Source of the DNA: Fluviicoccus sp.
GTDB lineage: Bacteria; Pseudomonadota; Gammaproteobacteria; Pseudomonadales; Moraxellaceae
Direction: 5' to 3'
Length of the DNA: 64,000 nucleotides
Assembly (NCBI RefSeq): GCF_030646115.1
Contig: NZ_JAUSMX010000006.1
Location: 62,001-126,000 of the forward strand
The position numbers and the translations under genes are program-made. The notes under the pieces were generated by a model, which made no database searches, was not told where the DNA came from, and saw only the letters and a list, made by a program, of their open reading frames with translations. Below are positions 53,363 through 61,285 of the stretch, piece after piece. Within the stretch, counting starts at the first letter, position 1, and the number at the start of each line of letters is the position of its first letter.

Positions 53363-54244
53363 ATGAAATGCTTTAATCTCATCCTTCTCGCATCACTTAT
53401 CGGTGCGTCTTCTACCGCCTTCGCTCTGGAATCCATGGAGGACGCTGCCTTGTCCGAGGCCACCGGTCAAGACGGCATCACCATCAGTATCACCCCGCCT
53501 GTCGCCGGCATCGTATTTTCAACCATCATTCACGATACTGATCCGGCTGTGGACGGCGCAATCATCATGGGTAACCCGTTGTCTGCTGCCGGCCATACCG
53601 CTACCAGCATCACCACACCGGTTGGCCAGTCGATCAATATGCTGATTGATGCCACGGGCGACGTGGATGCCGGCACCGCCGGCAACCAGGCTTCCCTGCA
53701 AGTCAATGTCGTGATCCCGACGGGCACCATTATCCACACCGGCTCTATTTCGGCGGCACAGAGTAATGGTGCTGGTGTGGCGGTAACCAACCAGACTGCT
53801 GCGATAATGGATGACCTGACAATCACCTTGGGCGCCACCACCTTGGCAATGACCTTGGGCAATGAAGTCGCCACCACAGGCCAAATGATGAGGCTGACAT
53901 CCACCATGACCGGTGGCCTGTCCTTAGCCAACTTCGCTCTGCGTGACGCCAACGGCGGTAACGGTAGCGCCGCCAGCGGCGGTTCCGCCATCCGCGCCAC
54001 CAGCATCAATATGAATGACACCGGTGCTGGCGCCAACTTGGCGATTGATGCACGTATCGATGTGGTGCCCACAGGCCTGCAAGTCAATGTGGTCCAATTG
54101 GGTACGCTGGCCGGCGGTGCCGATGTCCTGATTACCGGCTTGCGCTTCGGCAGCACATCTGCGGTGGATAACGTTGCGATCGGCAACGTGGATATCGTGG
54201 GTCTGAATCTCGCTGGTACGCTGGTGAAGATAGCCGGTCACTGA
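53363..54244 (+). CDS. secreted DUF6160-like (FilA-type) protein
   Basis: 293 residues. A signal peptide (1-21, ending TAFA) is followed at once by LESMEDAALSEATGQDGIT, the opening shared by DUF6160/FilA-like proteins of Acinetobacter and relatives. The rest is Gly/Ala/Thr/Asn-rich beta sequence with few charges, as in surface or pilus-associated proteins. C-terminus LAGTLVKIAGH. Function unknown; the family is linked to fimbria-like or adhesive structures. CTCGGAGA provides the ribosome site. Confidence 0.72.
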   Translation: MKCFNLILLASLIGASSTAFALESMEDAALSEATGQDGITISITPPVAGIVFSTIIHDTDPAVDGAIIMGNPLSAAGHTATSITTPVGQSINMLIDATGDVDAGTAGNQASLQVNVVIPTGTIIHTGSISAAQSNGAGVAVTNQTAAIMDDLTITLGATTLAMTLGNEVATTGQMMRLTSTMTGGLSLANFALRDANGGNGSAASGGSAIRATSINMNDTGAGANLAIDARIDVVPTGLQVNVVQLGTLAGGADVLITGLRFGSTSAVDNVAIGNVDIVGLNLAGTLVKIAGH

Positions 54245-54265
54245 TCCGGTTGCTTCACGTTGTTC

Positions 54266-54295
54266 CAATGCCCCGTTTACGGGGCATTGTTGTTT
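54266..54295 (+). terminator. Rho-independent terminator
   Basis: CAATGCCCCG (54266-54275) pairs perfectly with CGGGGCATTG (54280-54289), followed by TTGTTT. Confidence 0.85.
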
Positions 54296-54706
54296 GCGGT
54301 CACGATTTATTGAACGATTGCTCAAGGGAGAGTCACTGCTCAAATTACAATCTTCCGAGGTGCAACCGTAAGCGTTCACAGCGGCGAACTGCTACCTGCG
54401 CAGATACCGAACAGGATATCGCTGGTGTGATTTATTCTGAAGCGATTATTCACGCCTCACACCAGTCACCCTAAATAAATCATTTGAAAAAACAAGCAAC
54501 CAGCAAACGACTTCATGGTTATCATTATCTCACTACTATATTATAAAAACTTCAAGCCATATCAGACAAACACCAAACGAACAAAACACATGCTAACATG
54601 CCAGAAAGCATTAATATGCTACCCCTTAATTACAATATAGCGTCAGCAGACCAACAACCGTCCAGTTGACATCTTGTTTTTTATTAAAACTTCATCAGGA
54701 GCACTC
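54296..54706. other. AT-rich gap before START gene 1
   Basis: 410 bases with no supportable gene. Strongly AT-rich from about 54475 on, compatible with promoter DNA silenced by H-NS-like proteins, but no convincing -35/-10 pair was found. Confidence 0.5.
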
Positions 54707-55378
54707 GTGATTAAAACAACAGCCCTTGCTGGCATCATTACACTGATTGTCATGAGCAGCCCTCAGAGCCTGGCAAACACAGCATCCAAAATAGAAACCA
54801 TGATCAGCCCAGCTGAAAACTGGGTCATCTCGAAGCAGGACAAAACCCATCAAATAACCAGTTACATCAAGATGGAAGATAATCAACCCGTGCGATCTTT
54901 CAGGGTTGACTCCACCCTCAATACAGGTATTGATGATGTAATACGCATCCACAAGGATGTGGATAACCTGAAGAAGTGGTTCTGGGGAACACGCAAAGCC
55001 GTCCTGATCAAGGAGGTGTCAGAGAGTGAGTTCTATTACTACACGGTGTTCAAGGCCCCGTTGGTGCCGGACAGGGATGCCGTCATGCTGGCCCGGATCA
55101 TTCCACAGCCTGACAACCGGGATGTCCGCATATTGCAACTCAACTCTGTGGATGATGTACAGTATTCAGGCGACAAAGGCATGGTCCGCGTCGCCAACAT
55201 CAACATCAGTATCAAAATGACGGGTCAAGGACTCAGCAAGACAAAAATCGAAGCCATTGGACAGTTTGACCCGGGCGGCAATATTCCTTTATGGGTCGCC
55301 AACCATATCCAGAGCCGAGCGCCATATCTAACCATGCTGGGACTGCAGCGCATGATCGAAACATCCGGCAAGAAATAA
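54707..55378 (+). CDS. secreted START-domain lipid-binding protein 1
   Basis: 223 residues from a GTG at 54707 with AGGAG six bases upstream. A TTG at 54674 would extend the frame but has no ribosome site. Signal peptide ends QSLANT. The body follows the START fold: ITSYIKMEDNQPVRSFRV, a helix with IRIHKDVDNLKKWFWG, YYTVFKAPLVPDRDAVML, and a C-terminal helix after FDPGGNIPLWVANHIQ. START domains hold lipids or sterols in a closed cavity. A paralogue lies at 58220-58948 on the other strand, either side of a rhamnosidase gene. Confidence 0.8.
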   Translation: MIKTTALAGIITLIVMSSPQSLANTASKIETMISPAENWVISKQDKTHQITSYIKMEDNQPVRSFRVDSTLNTGIDDVIRIHKDVDNLKKWFWGTRKAVLIKEVSESEFYYYTVFKAPLVPDRDAVMLARIIPQPDNRDVRILQLNSVDDVQYSGDKGMVRVANINISIKMTGQGLSKTKIEAIGQFDPGGNIPLWVANHIQSRAPYLTMLGLQRMIETSGKK

Positions 55379-55514
55379 AAAGAACGCATGGCTGAATATA
55401 TAAAGGCCCGATTTCAGGGAGTGGTTGGCCCCCCACCATAAGCGCCCGTCAAAATAAATGTATAGCATCGGTGATTCAGCTATACAACCTCGACGGCGCA
55501 AGTCGCCTTTTATG

Positions 55515-55539
55515 CACCGGCGCCTGCCGGTGTTTTTTT
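55515..55539 (+). terminator. Rho-independent terminator
   Basis: CACCGGC (55515-55521) pairs with GCCGGTG (55526-55532) around GCCT, followed by seven T. It lies between convergent genes. Confidence 0.9.
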
Positions 55540-55655
55540 CGCATCTGAGATATCATAAAACACTCAAAGTCATAAATATCAACCCTGCACCCGGGTCTGA
55601 ATACGGAATTCACCTGGGACGCCGGGTTTGTGCCGGCATCCGCGCAGTAAGCAGT

Positions 55656-57941
55656 TTACAGAACAGCGCTCCAGGCAAAGGTGTGAGTACCGCTGATCTT
55701 GCCGAAAAGGATGTAATCCCCGGCTACCCGCGCCGAGACGCCCGGCATGGCTTTACCACCGACCCATATCCATTGACCGTCCATGGCGATATTGCGCGAC
55801 TTGCCCAGAGCAGGAACCGCCACCTCGCCTGAAGACCCTGCAGGCCCGGAGACTGTCAAACGAAAGAAACTGTCTGACACTCCTCGCTCCCAGCGGGAAA
55901 TCAGCAGGCCTTGCGGGGTGTAAGTCTGGCCTTGAGCCCAGCTCAAATCCGCCAACTGCGGCTCAACTACCCAGCGACTGTATCCGGGTTGCGCGGGCCG
56001 GATGCCAAGCACATACGCTGACAAGGCCTGGACCGGACCTGTACTCCAACCGTGCGCCATGGAAGTCAAGCCTTCCGAGGACGTCGGTTGCAATGGATTG
56101 GCTGTGTTGACAATGTTGCCCAGAAGTTCGCCTTGCTTGCTCATCTTTTCCCAAAAAGTCACATACGGCGGCTTGCTGATCATATTGCCCCAGAGGCGGC
56201 GCATCAGACCCACCGCTTCACCTGCATTATATTGGCGGAAATCGGCCAGCAACTGGGTGGAGCTGACGAAGGGCGAAATCATGATTTCAGCCAGATGCAA
56301 ACTAGGCCTCTCGCCGTTGAGTGTGCCGTAGGGACTGTAAAGGCGGGTATGCACGAAATTCATGGCTCGCTCTGCTTGCTGACCACCGATCACCCCGGCC
56401 ATGACGGCCTGAACATTGCCATCCTGCGAGTGATTGAGCTCGGTATCACAGCCCAGCGGCAACCACCACTCACACTTTTTCAGGAAAAATGCACCGGTCT
56501 TTTCATCCCACAACTCTTTCAGCATGGCTGCCTGCAATCCGGAAGCCTGCCTGTCCCATTGGATCGCTGTCACCTCACCTTCACCAGCCAGACGCTCAAC
56601 TCTGGCCAAAGCACTCAACGCCCGGTACCAGACGGCGTTTGTGTGCGTATTCTTTCCCGGTGCATACGAGAAAACATCCCACTGAATACTGGCCTGGCCA
56701 TTTTCCAATAGGTTGCCGTTGGGGATAATCAATCCTTCGGTGCGGAAAAGCCCGTCGGAATCTGTGTGGGCGACTAAATATTTCATGACGTTGCGCATCA
56801 CAGGCAGCCACCTTCGGATGGATGCGGTATCGCCGGTTAGCTCAAAATATTGCGCCGCCGCAATAACCCACCAGGCCGGATACTCCGGAGCCTTGCCGTA
56901 ACGGATCAGGGTCGGCTGACCCTTCAGATCAATGGGGCCTGCGGGAGGCCCCAAGGTGTCGGGACAGACGTAATGCACCTGACTGGCCATGGGAATGTAG
57001 CCATCCGGCGACTGCTGGCAGGCAAACAGGTCAATCGTATCGCGCATGACCGTCGCGGCGCGGGGGGTGGTGTAAAGCGCCGTACCCGTCTGGATGCCCA
57101 TGTCGCCCAGCCAGGCCATGCGGTCGCGTTTGGCGCCGTCCGCCGCAATCATTTTGCCACCGCGATAGGGATCACTGAAGGTTGCCACATTGAATGTGTA
57201 CGCACCCGCGTACCAGATACGGTTTAGTTGCGTATCGCTCGACAGGAATCGTCCCGCATAGTCTGCCGCCGCCGGACGATAGTGATTGGAGCGTATCCGG
57301 ATGTAATCCAGCGACACACTCCCGATCAGGCCTTCCAGCTCAACTCTGATCCAGCGCTGGCCGCCGCGAATTCCCGGCACAGTGTAGGCCCGGGACATAT
57401 TTATCGGGACAATATCCCATCGGGAATCCTTGGCCTTGTCACCGGTCAGGCCAAGAGCAGGATTGGGGTCGTCGTTAACCGCGAGGCTGGCCGAACTGGT
57501 GTCGCCCCACTTGGTGATGTACTTCGATGACTCAGCATAGGACAACCGCAACTGCGCACCGGGACCGGCGGCAGCACCGGAAATACCCACCTCAATCTGT
57601 CCGCCGGTCAACGTACCCATATCCAGCAACAAGACCGGATTGGGGGTCAGCAGGGTTTTCTTGAGTGTCAACACCGAACCGTCACCCGCCTGGATGCCTG
57701 CCGTATTGATCACTTGGGACGATACACCGCTCAGAACAGTGACATGGGCGGGATAGACCAGCTCAGATGCCCGATCCAGCACGAAAGACGACCAGTAAGG
57801 CTTTTCCTGCACCGGACAGGACGAAAGCGTGGCGGCTGAGGAGGAAACCGCACAGGCCGCATCCGTGGCGGCCTGCACACTGCCCGACAAGCACGCCGCC
57901 ATGCCTGCCGGAACAAGGATGATGCGCAAAATATTCTTCAT
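55656..57941 (-). CDS. secreted GH78-like alpha-L-rhamnosidase
   Basis: 761 residues from the ATG at 57941 (AGGG upstream). Signal peptide 1-24, ending SVQA. An N-terminal beta-sandwich region (about 50-225) precedes the (alpha/alpha)6 barrel, where DGAKRDRMAWLGDMG (268-282) matches the conserved GH78 'DG..RDR.GW.GD' box. Later QWDVFSYAPGKNT, AHGWSTGPVQALSAYVLG and a C-terminal beta domain fit. It should remove terminal L-rhamnose from glycosides in the periplasm or outside. Neighbouring START-domain genes raise the idea of a rhamnosylated lipid or saponin substrate. Specificity is not proved. Confidence 0.85.
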   Translation of the reverse strand: MKNILRIILVPAGMAACLSGSVQAATDAACAVSSSAATLSSCPVQEKPYWSSFVLDRASELVYPAHVTVLSGVSSQVINTAGIQAGDGSVLTLKKTLLTPNPVLLLDMGTLTGGQIEVGISGAAAGPGAQLRLSYAESSKYITKWGDTSSASLAVNDDPNPALGLTGDKAKDSRWDIVPINMSRAYTVPGIRGGQRWIRVELEGLIGSVSLDYIRIRSNHYRPAAADYAGRFLSSDTQLNRIWYAGAYTFNVATFSDPYRGGKMIAADGAKRDRMAWLGDMGIQTGTALYTTPRAATVMRDTIDLFACQQSPDGYIPMASQVHYVCPDTLGPPAGPIDLKGQPTLIRYGKAPEYPAWWVIAAAQYFELTGDTASIRRWLPVMRNVMKYLVAHTDSDGLFRTEGLIIPNGNLLENGQASIQWDVFSYAPGKNTHTNAVWYRALSALARVERLAGEGEVTAIQWDRQASGLQAAMLKELWDEKTGAFFLKKCEWWLPLGCDTELNHSQDGNVQAVMAGVIGGQQAERAMNFVHTRLYSPYGTLNGERPSLHLAEIMISPFVSSTQLLADFRQYNAGEAVGLMRRLWGNMISKPPYVTFWEKMSKQGELLGNIVNTANPLQPTSSEGLTSMAHGWSTGPVQALSAYVLGIRPAQPGYSRWVVEPQLADLSWAQGQTYTPQGLLISRWERGVSDSFFRLTVSGPAGSSGEVAVPALGKSRNIAMDGQWIWVGGKAMPGVSARVAGDYILFGKISGTHTFAWSAVL

Positions 57942-58048
57942 GGAAATGCCCTGCAAAACTGGATTGGAATGCAGCACCCGTCATTCCGAACCCTTTGTTA
58001 TTTTCAACCCTGCCCGATTGCCCGCAAGATCGTCTTTTTGTTAGCCGA

Positions 58049-58070
58049 CTTATGGCGATAACGTCATAAG
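58049..58070. promoter_or_regulatory. inverted repeat upstream of the rhamnosidase gene
   Basis: CTTATGGCG (58049-58057) and CGTCATAAG (58062-58070) are complementary but for one base around ATAA. It lies 108 bases before the rhamnosidase start and about 150 bases past the end of START gene 2; a regulator site is possible. The 278-base gap around it holds no gene. Confidence 0.45.
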
Positions 58071-58219
58071 AGGCCGTTGGCGGGGACATTAATCAGGCTT
58101 GAGGAAATAATGAAGAGCGGGTCATCCGGATGTCGCGAAAGGATTGCAGGTTGTCGTCAGAAGAATCCAATCGGCGACACGGCCCCTTTTCAGAAGCAGG
58201 CTCCTCGGGCCGGGTTCTT

Positions 58220-58948
58220 CTATTCCCCGAACTCCCGGACAGGGAATGGCAAGGGTGAGTCCGATATGCGGACTTCCTGCGACTCCAGCATACGTTTCAG
58301 GCCAACTACAACCTGATAGGGAGCGATACGCTGCAAAGAGTTGCTGGCCCATGCCGGAACCACGCCACCCGGATCAACATAGCCCTCAGCCACATAATGA
58401 ATTTTGCGCGGGCCAACCGCAGTTACGCGGGCAATCATGTCTTCAGCCACCATTCTGACCAGCGGCGGCTTGGGTGGGATCAGATCCGTTATTGTGCGCA
58501 CCTCGACTTTCAGGGTTGATTGCTCGGTTGTCTGCGGAGTGATGACAATCAGGTTGGTCACGTCACGATCCGGTATGCCATGCGGTGCACGATGGTGAAT
58601 GTAAACATAAAATGCCGCAGGAGATAACCTCCTCAGAAATCTGGCTTCACGCACCTCCCAATACCAGCGGGAGTAACTCTCGACATCCATAATGGCGCGC
58701 ACAAAATCCGTCATGCTTGCATGGATTGTGGATTCAACTTTGAAAGAACGGAAACGCTTTCCGGTTTCTTGCTTTATCCATGTTTTGATTTCCCGACGTC
58801 GGTCGTTCTTCACCAGCACCCACTCATTTCCCAGCTTGTCCCGCAAGGCATCAATATCATCTTCCTCACCGGCAGCCACTGCCATCAGCGGAGAAAAAGT
58901 GACCGCCAGCATCAGCATCAATCTTGACAAAAAAACAGCAGAAGACAT
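58220..58948 (-). CDS. secreted START-domain lipid-binding protein 2
   Basis: 242 residues. Signal peptide 1-26 (ending AVAAG). START-type order: KTWIKQETGKRFRSFKVEST, VRAIMDVESYSRWYWEV, FYVYIHHRAPHGIPDRDV and a C-terminal helix after DPGGVVPAWASNSLQRIAP. It shares this order, including RSF.V.ST and DPGG..P.W, with START protein 1. Same strand as and upstream of the rhamnosidase, so the two could be co-transcribed. Confidence 0.82.
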   Translation of the reverse strand: MSSAVFLSRLMLMLAVTFSPLMAVAAGEEDDIDALRDKLGNEWVLVKNDRRREIKTWIKQETGKRFRSFKVESTIHASMTDFVRAIMDVESYSRWYWEVREARFLRRLSPAAFYVYIHHRAPHGIPDRDVTNLIVITPQTTEQSTLKVEVRTITDLIPPKPPLVRMVAEDMIARVTAVGPRKIHYVAEGYVDPGGVVPAWASNSLQRIAPYQVVVGLKRMLESQEVRISDSPLPFPVREFGE

Positions 58949-59028
58949 ATGAATTACCTGGAATTAAACCATTAGATCGGCGTAGGGTACGCTAATCACG
59001 AGGCGAAGGCTTTCCCGTTATTTAATTA

Positions 59029-59214
59029 CTAAACCAATCCGTATTTCTCTTTCAAGCTTGCTCCACCAACCCATTCCATCAACAAATTATTCATCACATC
59101 TCCACCCACCGCTGACACCAAACCTATATTAATTAACTTATTAATTTCCGCTGGTAACACGTCAGCGGAATTTTTCCATTCAGATAATGGTGAGATCTGA
59201 AGACTCTTGCGCAA
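59029..59214 (-). CDS. doubtful small ORF
   Basis: 61 codons from a TTG. The same frame is open further upstream, to about 59288, without an ATG, so it may be the remnant of a longer gene. It carries a Gly-rich SAVGGDVMNNLLMEWVGGAS segment. No family recognised and no ribosome site. Could be a fragment or noise. Confidence 0.25.
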   Translation of the reverse strand: MRKSLQISPLSEWKNSADVLPAEINKLINIGLVSAVGGDVMNNLLMEWVGGASLKEKYGLV

Positions 59215-59367
59215 GCAACGTCTCAGACTTCCCCTTGATTTACTCAGCCCAATGACCTCACCATTGGATAAATCAGGCAGTAATGCTTAAAGTTCAATAA
59301 ATGCGTAATGAACAGGCTGTATTCTCACCGTATTGTAAATACAGCCTGGGCGCTTATAGACTGACTG

Positions 59368-59697
59368 TTATTCATGACCCCGGGAATCATCCTCAATCTG
59401 TAGCTTTAATGTTGATGAGGCAACATCATGATTCTGTCGGACTCCGGCAGGGATGCTCCTCCCCCACTCTTCTTTTAACAACACGCTGAACATCCTGTTC
59501 GTAAATCCAGTACAGACCACTTCCGCAGGAACTGAAAATTTGACATCGTTTGAGGTGTTATAACTGTGTAAAACCGGTTGCCACTCATCGTTCGCCCTCA
59601 GCAAATGACCGCGATCAACAGTCGCGGCGACAGCTTGTGAGCTGAGCATCATCATGAAAGCACGCATAACAGAGCTAACAATAGTACTGCACTTCAT
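59368..59697 (-). CDS. possible small secreted protein
   Basis: 109 codons. The N-terminus (MKCSTIVSSVMRAFMMMLSS then QAVAAT) looks like a signal peptide, and the remainder is polar with two cysteines in the precursor. No family recognised. The 850 bases between the START gene and the AraC gene contain only this, the small ORF at 59029 and AT-rich DNA. Confidence 0.35.
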   Translation of the reverse strand: MKCSTIVSSVMRAFMMMLSSQAVAATVDRGHLLRANDEWQPVLHSYNTSNDVKFSVPAEVVCTGFTNRMFSVLLKEEWGRSIPAGVRQNHDVASSTLKLQIEDDSRGHE

Positions 59698-59804
59698 GCA
59701 TTCAACTCATTATGAGATATTTTCACCCATATTAGCGGCACGCAAAAAATTGGCCATACGATTTAAGGCCACGCCTCTTATCAATTTGAGCCAAGCTGCC
59801 GCCA

Positions 59805-60845
59805 CTACATCATTACTGGCAAACTGAATACATCCTCACGGTATTGGCCAGGCGTCTTGTCATACCAGCGCTGAAAGGCGCGCGCAAAATTGGCGGTATT
59901 GGAGTAGCCCATCCGGTCGGAAATATACTTGATGCTAAGGCCCGGATTACGCAGCAGAATGGCTGATTTGCTCTGGCGGATATCCTCAATGATGCTGCGG
60001 AAGGTTTTGCCCTCCTCCGCCAATTGTCGTTGCAGTGTCCGTTCGGTGACATTCAGTTTCTGCGCCACCTCCTCAATACCGGAAAAGCCCTGCACTTCGT
60101 CAAAAGCCAGCTCACGCACCAGATAACTCAGGCTGCGCTTCTGGCCCATCAACTCATTCATGGCGCGCTTGCACTGTTCGCGCATCATCCGCTCCGCCAG
60201 CGGGTCGGCCATGATCAGCGGCAGGTCCAGATGTGAGGCTGGAAAAACCAGACGGTTATGGTGGCAACCAAAGCGAACAGCTGTTGGCAGCATATGTGAG
60301 ACTCGTCTGAAGGATTCCGGCTCGGGAAAAGTCAGTTCGCCGCAACCTTCCAGCAAGCGGCCGGTCATGGCCGAACCGATGGAACCACAACCGGCTTGCA
60401 GGAAACCCATTGCGATCACACTGACCGGATACTCGGGCAGCGGCTGATCGAAATAGAGATAAGCCGTGTCGCCGGAAACTTCCAGACGAGGAACGATGGC
60501 CGGGCAAACCAGACCGCCGTATTGGTAAAACACATCAATAGCCGCCCGCAACGTCTTTCCCGCCATTGCGGTATAACCGACTATACCATGCAGGGATATT
60601 GTCATCTGCAATCCCAGGAACACGGCGAGTCCGGGATCTCCGGTCAGCCGTTCGGCATGATGCAGCAGTCTGTTGTATTGGTTGAAATCCATCACCCAAC
60701 CCGGTGTATGCAGCATGTGCGGATGAATATCCGTCCCGGCAAGCAATTCACCGGCAGTGATGCCCCAGCGCCCTACGACATCTGCCAACAAGCTGACATA
60801 CATGCCGGGCAGCGTGGCGCGGTTAGGGTTCACAAGGGGTTTCAT
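59805..60845 (-). CDS. AraC-family transcriptional regulator
   Basis: 346 residues. The N-terminal two thirds match the Arabinose_bd-type sensor domain seen in OruR/ArgR-like AraC regulators (LLAGTDIHPHMLHTPGWVMDF, GLQMTISLHGIVGYTAMAGKTL). The C-terminal DNA-binding domain has both helix-turn-helix units: EEVAQKLNVTERTLQRQLAE and IKYISDRMGYSNTANFARAF followed by RWYDKTPGQYR. Ligand unknown. Targets might be the nearby rhamnosidase/START genes or the divergent TonB receptor; this rests on position alone. Confidence 0.92.
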   Translation of the reverse strand: MKPLVNPNRATLPGMYVSLLADVVGRWGITAGELLAGTDIHPHMLHTPGWVMDFNQYNRLLHHAERLTGDPGLAVFLGLQMTISLHGIVGYTAMAGKTLRAAIDVFYQYGGLVCPAIVPRLEVSGDTAYLYFDQPLPEYPVSVIAMGFLQAGCGSIGSAMTGRLLEGCGELTFPEPESFRRVSHMLPTAVRFGCHHNRLVFPASHLDLPLIMADPLAERMMREQCKRAMNELMGQKRSLSYLVRELAFDEVQGFSGIEEVAQKLNVTERTLQRQLAEEGKTFRSIIEDIRQSKSAILLRNPGLSIKYISDRMGYSNTANFARAFQRWYDKTPGQYREDVFSLPVMM

Positions 60846-61012
60846 GACGCGGCCCGATTATTGTTGTCTTACAAGGCATCGTACCTCAACATCCGGGCCT
60901 GCACTACGCAGGTAGGCATCATTTGCTGGGCATAAGCACCAACGTCACGGCGTTGAGCTTCAACAGGTTACTCATCGTTGAATGCAAACTCGTAAATGAC
61001 CCTTACGATCTT

Positions 61013-61026
61013 TCCGACCGGTCGGA
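61013..61026. promoter_or_regulatory. perfect 14-base palindrome
   Basis: TCCGACCGGTCGGA, a typical operator-like palindrome, sits nine bases before the GAAG tract in the gap between the AraC gene and the TonB receptor. Confidence 0.5.
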
Positions 61027-61034
61027 CGGGGCTT

Positions 61035-61077
61035 GAAGGAAGGAAGGAAGGAAGGAAGGAAGGAAGGAAGGAAGGAA
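61035..61077. repeat. GAAG tetranucleotide tract (10.75 units)
   Basis: 43 bases of uninterrupted GAAG repeats, 208 bases before the receptor start. Such tracts slip during replication and can vary gene expression. The gap of 440 bases (60846-61285) holds only this tract, the palindrome and presumed promoters. A 44-codon frame (60996-61130) reads through the tract but has no ribosome site. Confidence 0.95.
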
Positions 61078-61285
61078 TAGCATGGGCGTTTCTGGCTGGT
61101 ACTGCCGGAGGGATGACCGCTTTGAAATGAAACACTAGACCTGCGCCGGATTGAATTTTCTTTAAGCGGTTGCCAGCCGGGATTGATGCATAAAATGGGT
61201 TAAATTGTCATCAATCATCATGCTTGGCGGTGACAAAGCGTCTAATCTTAACGGAAGAGCCACAAATTCCCATGTGCCGGATGCC

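Noticed and set aside
60996-61130. Short frame reading through the GAAG tract
   Set aside because: 44 codons, no Shine-Dalgarno sequence, and the repeat translates to a simple GRKE-type pattern; kept only as an alternative explanation for the tract.
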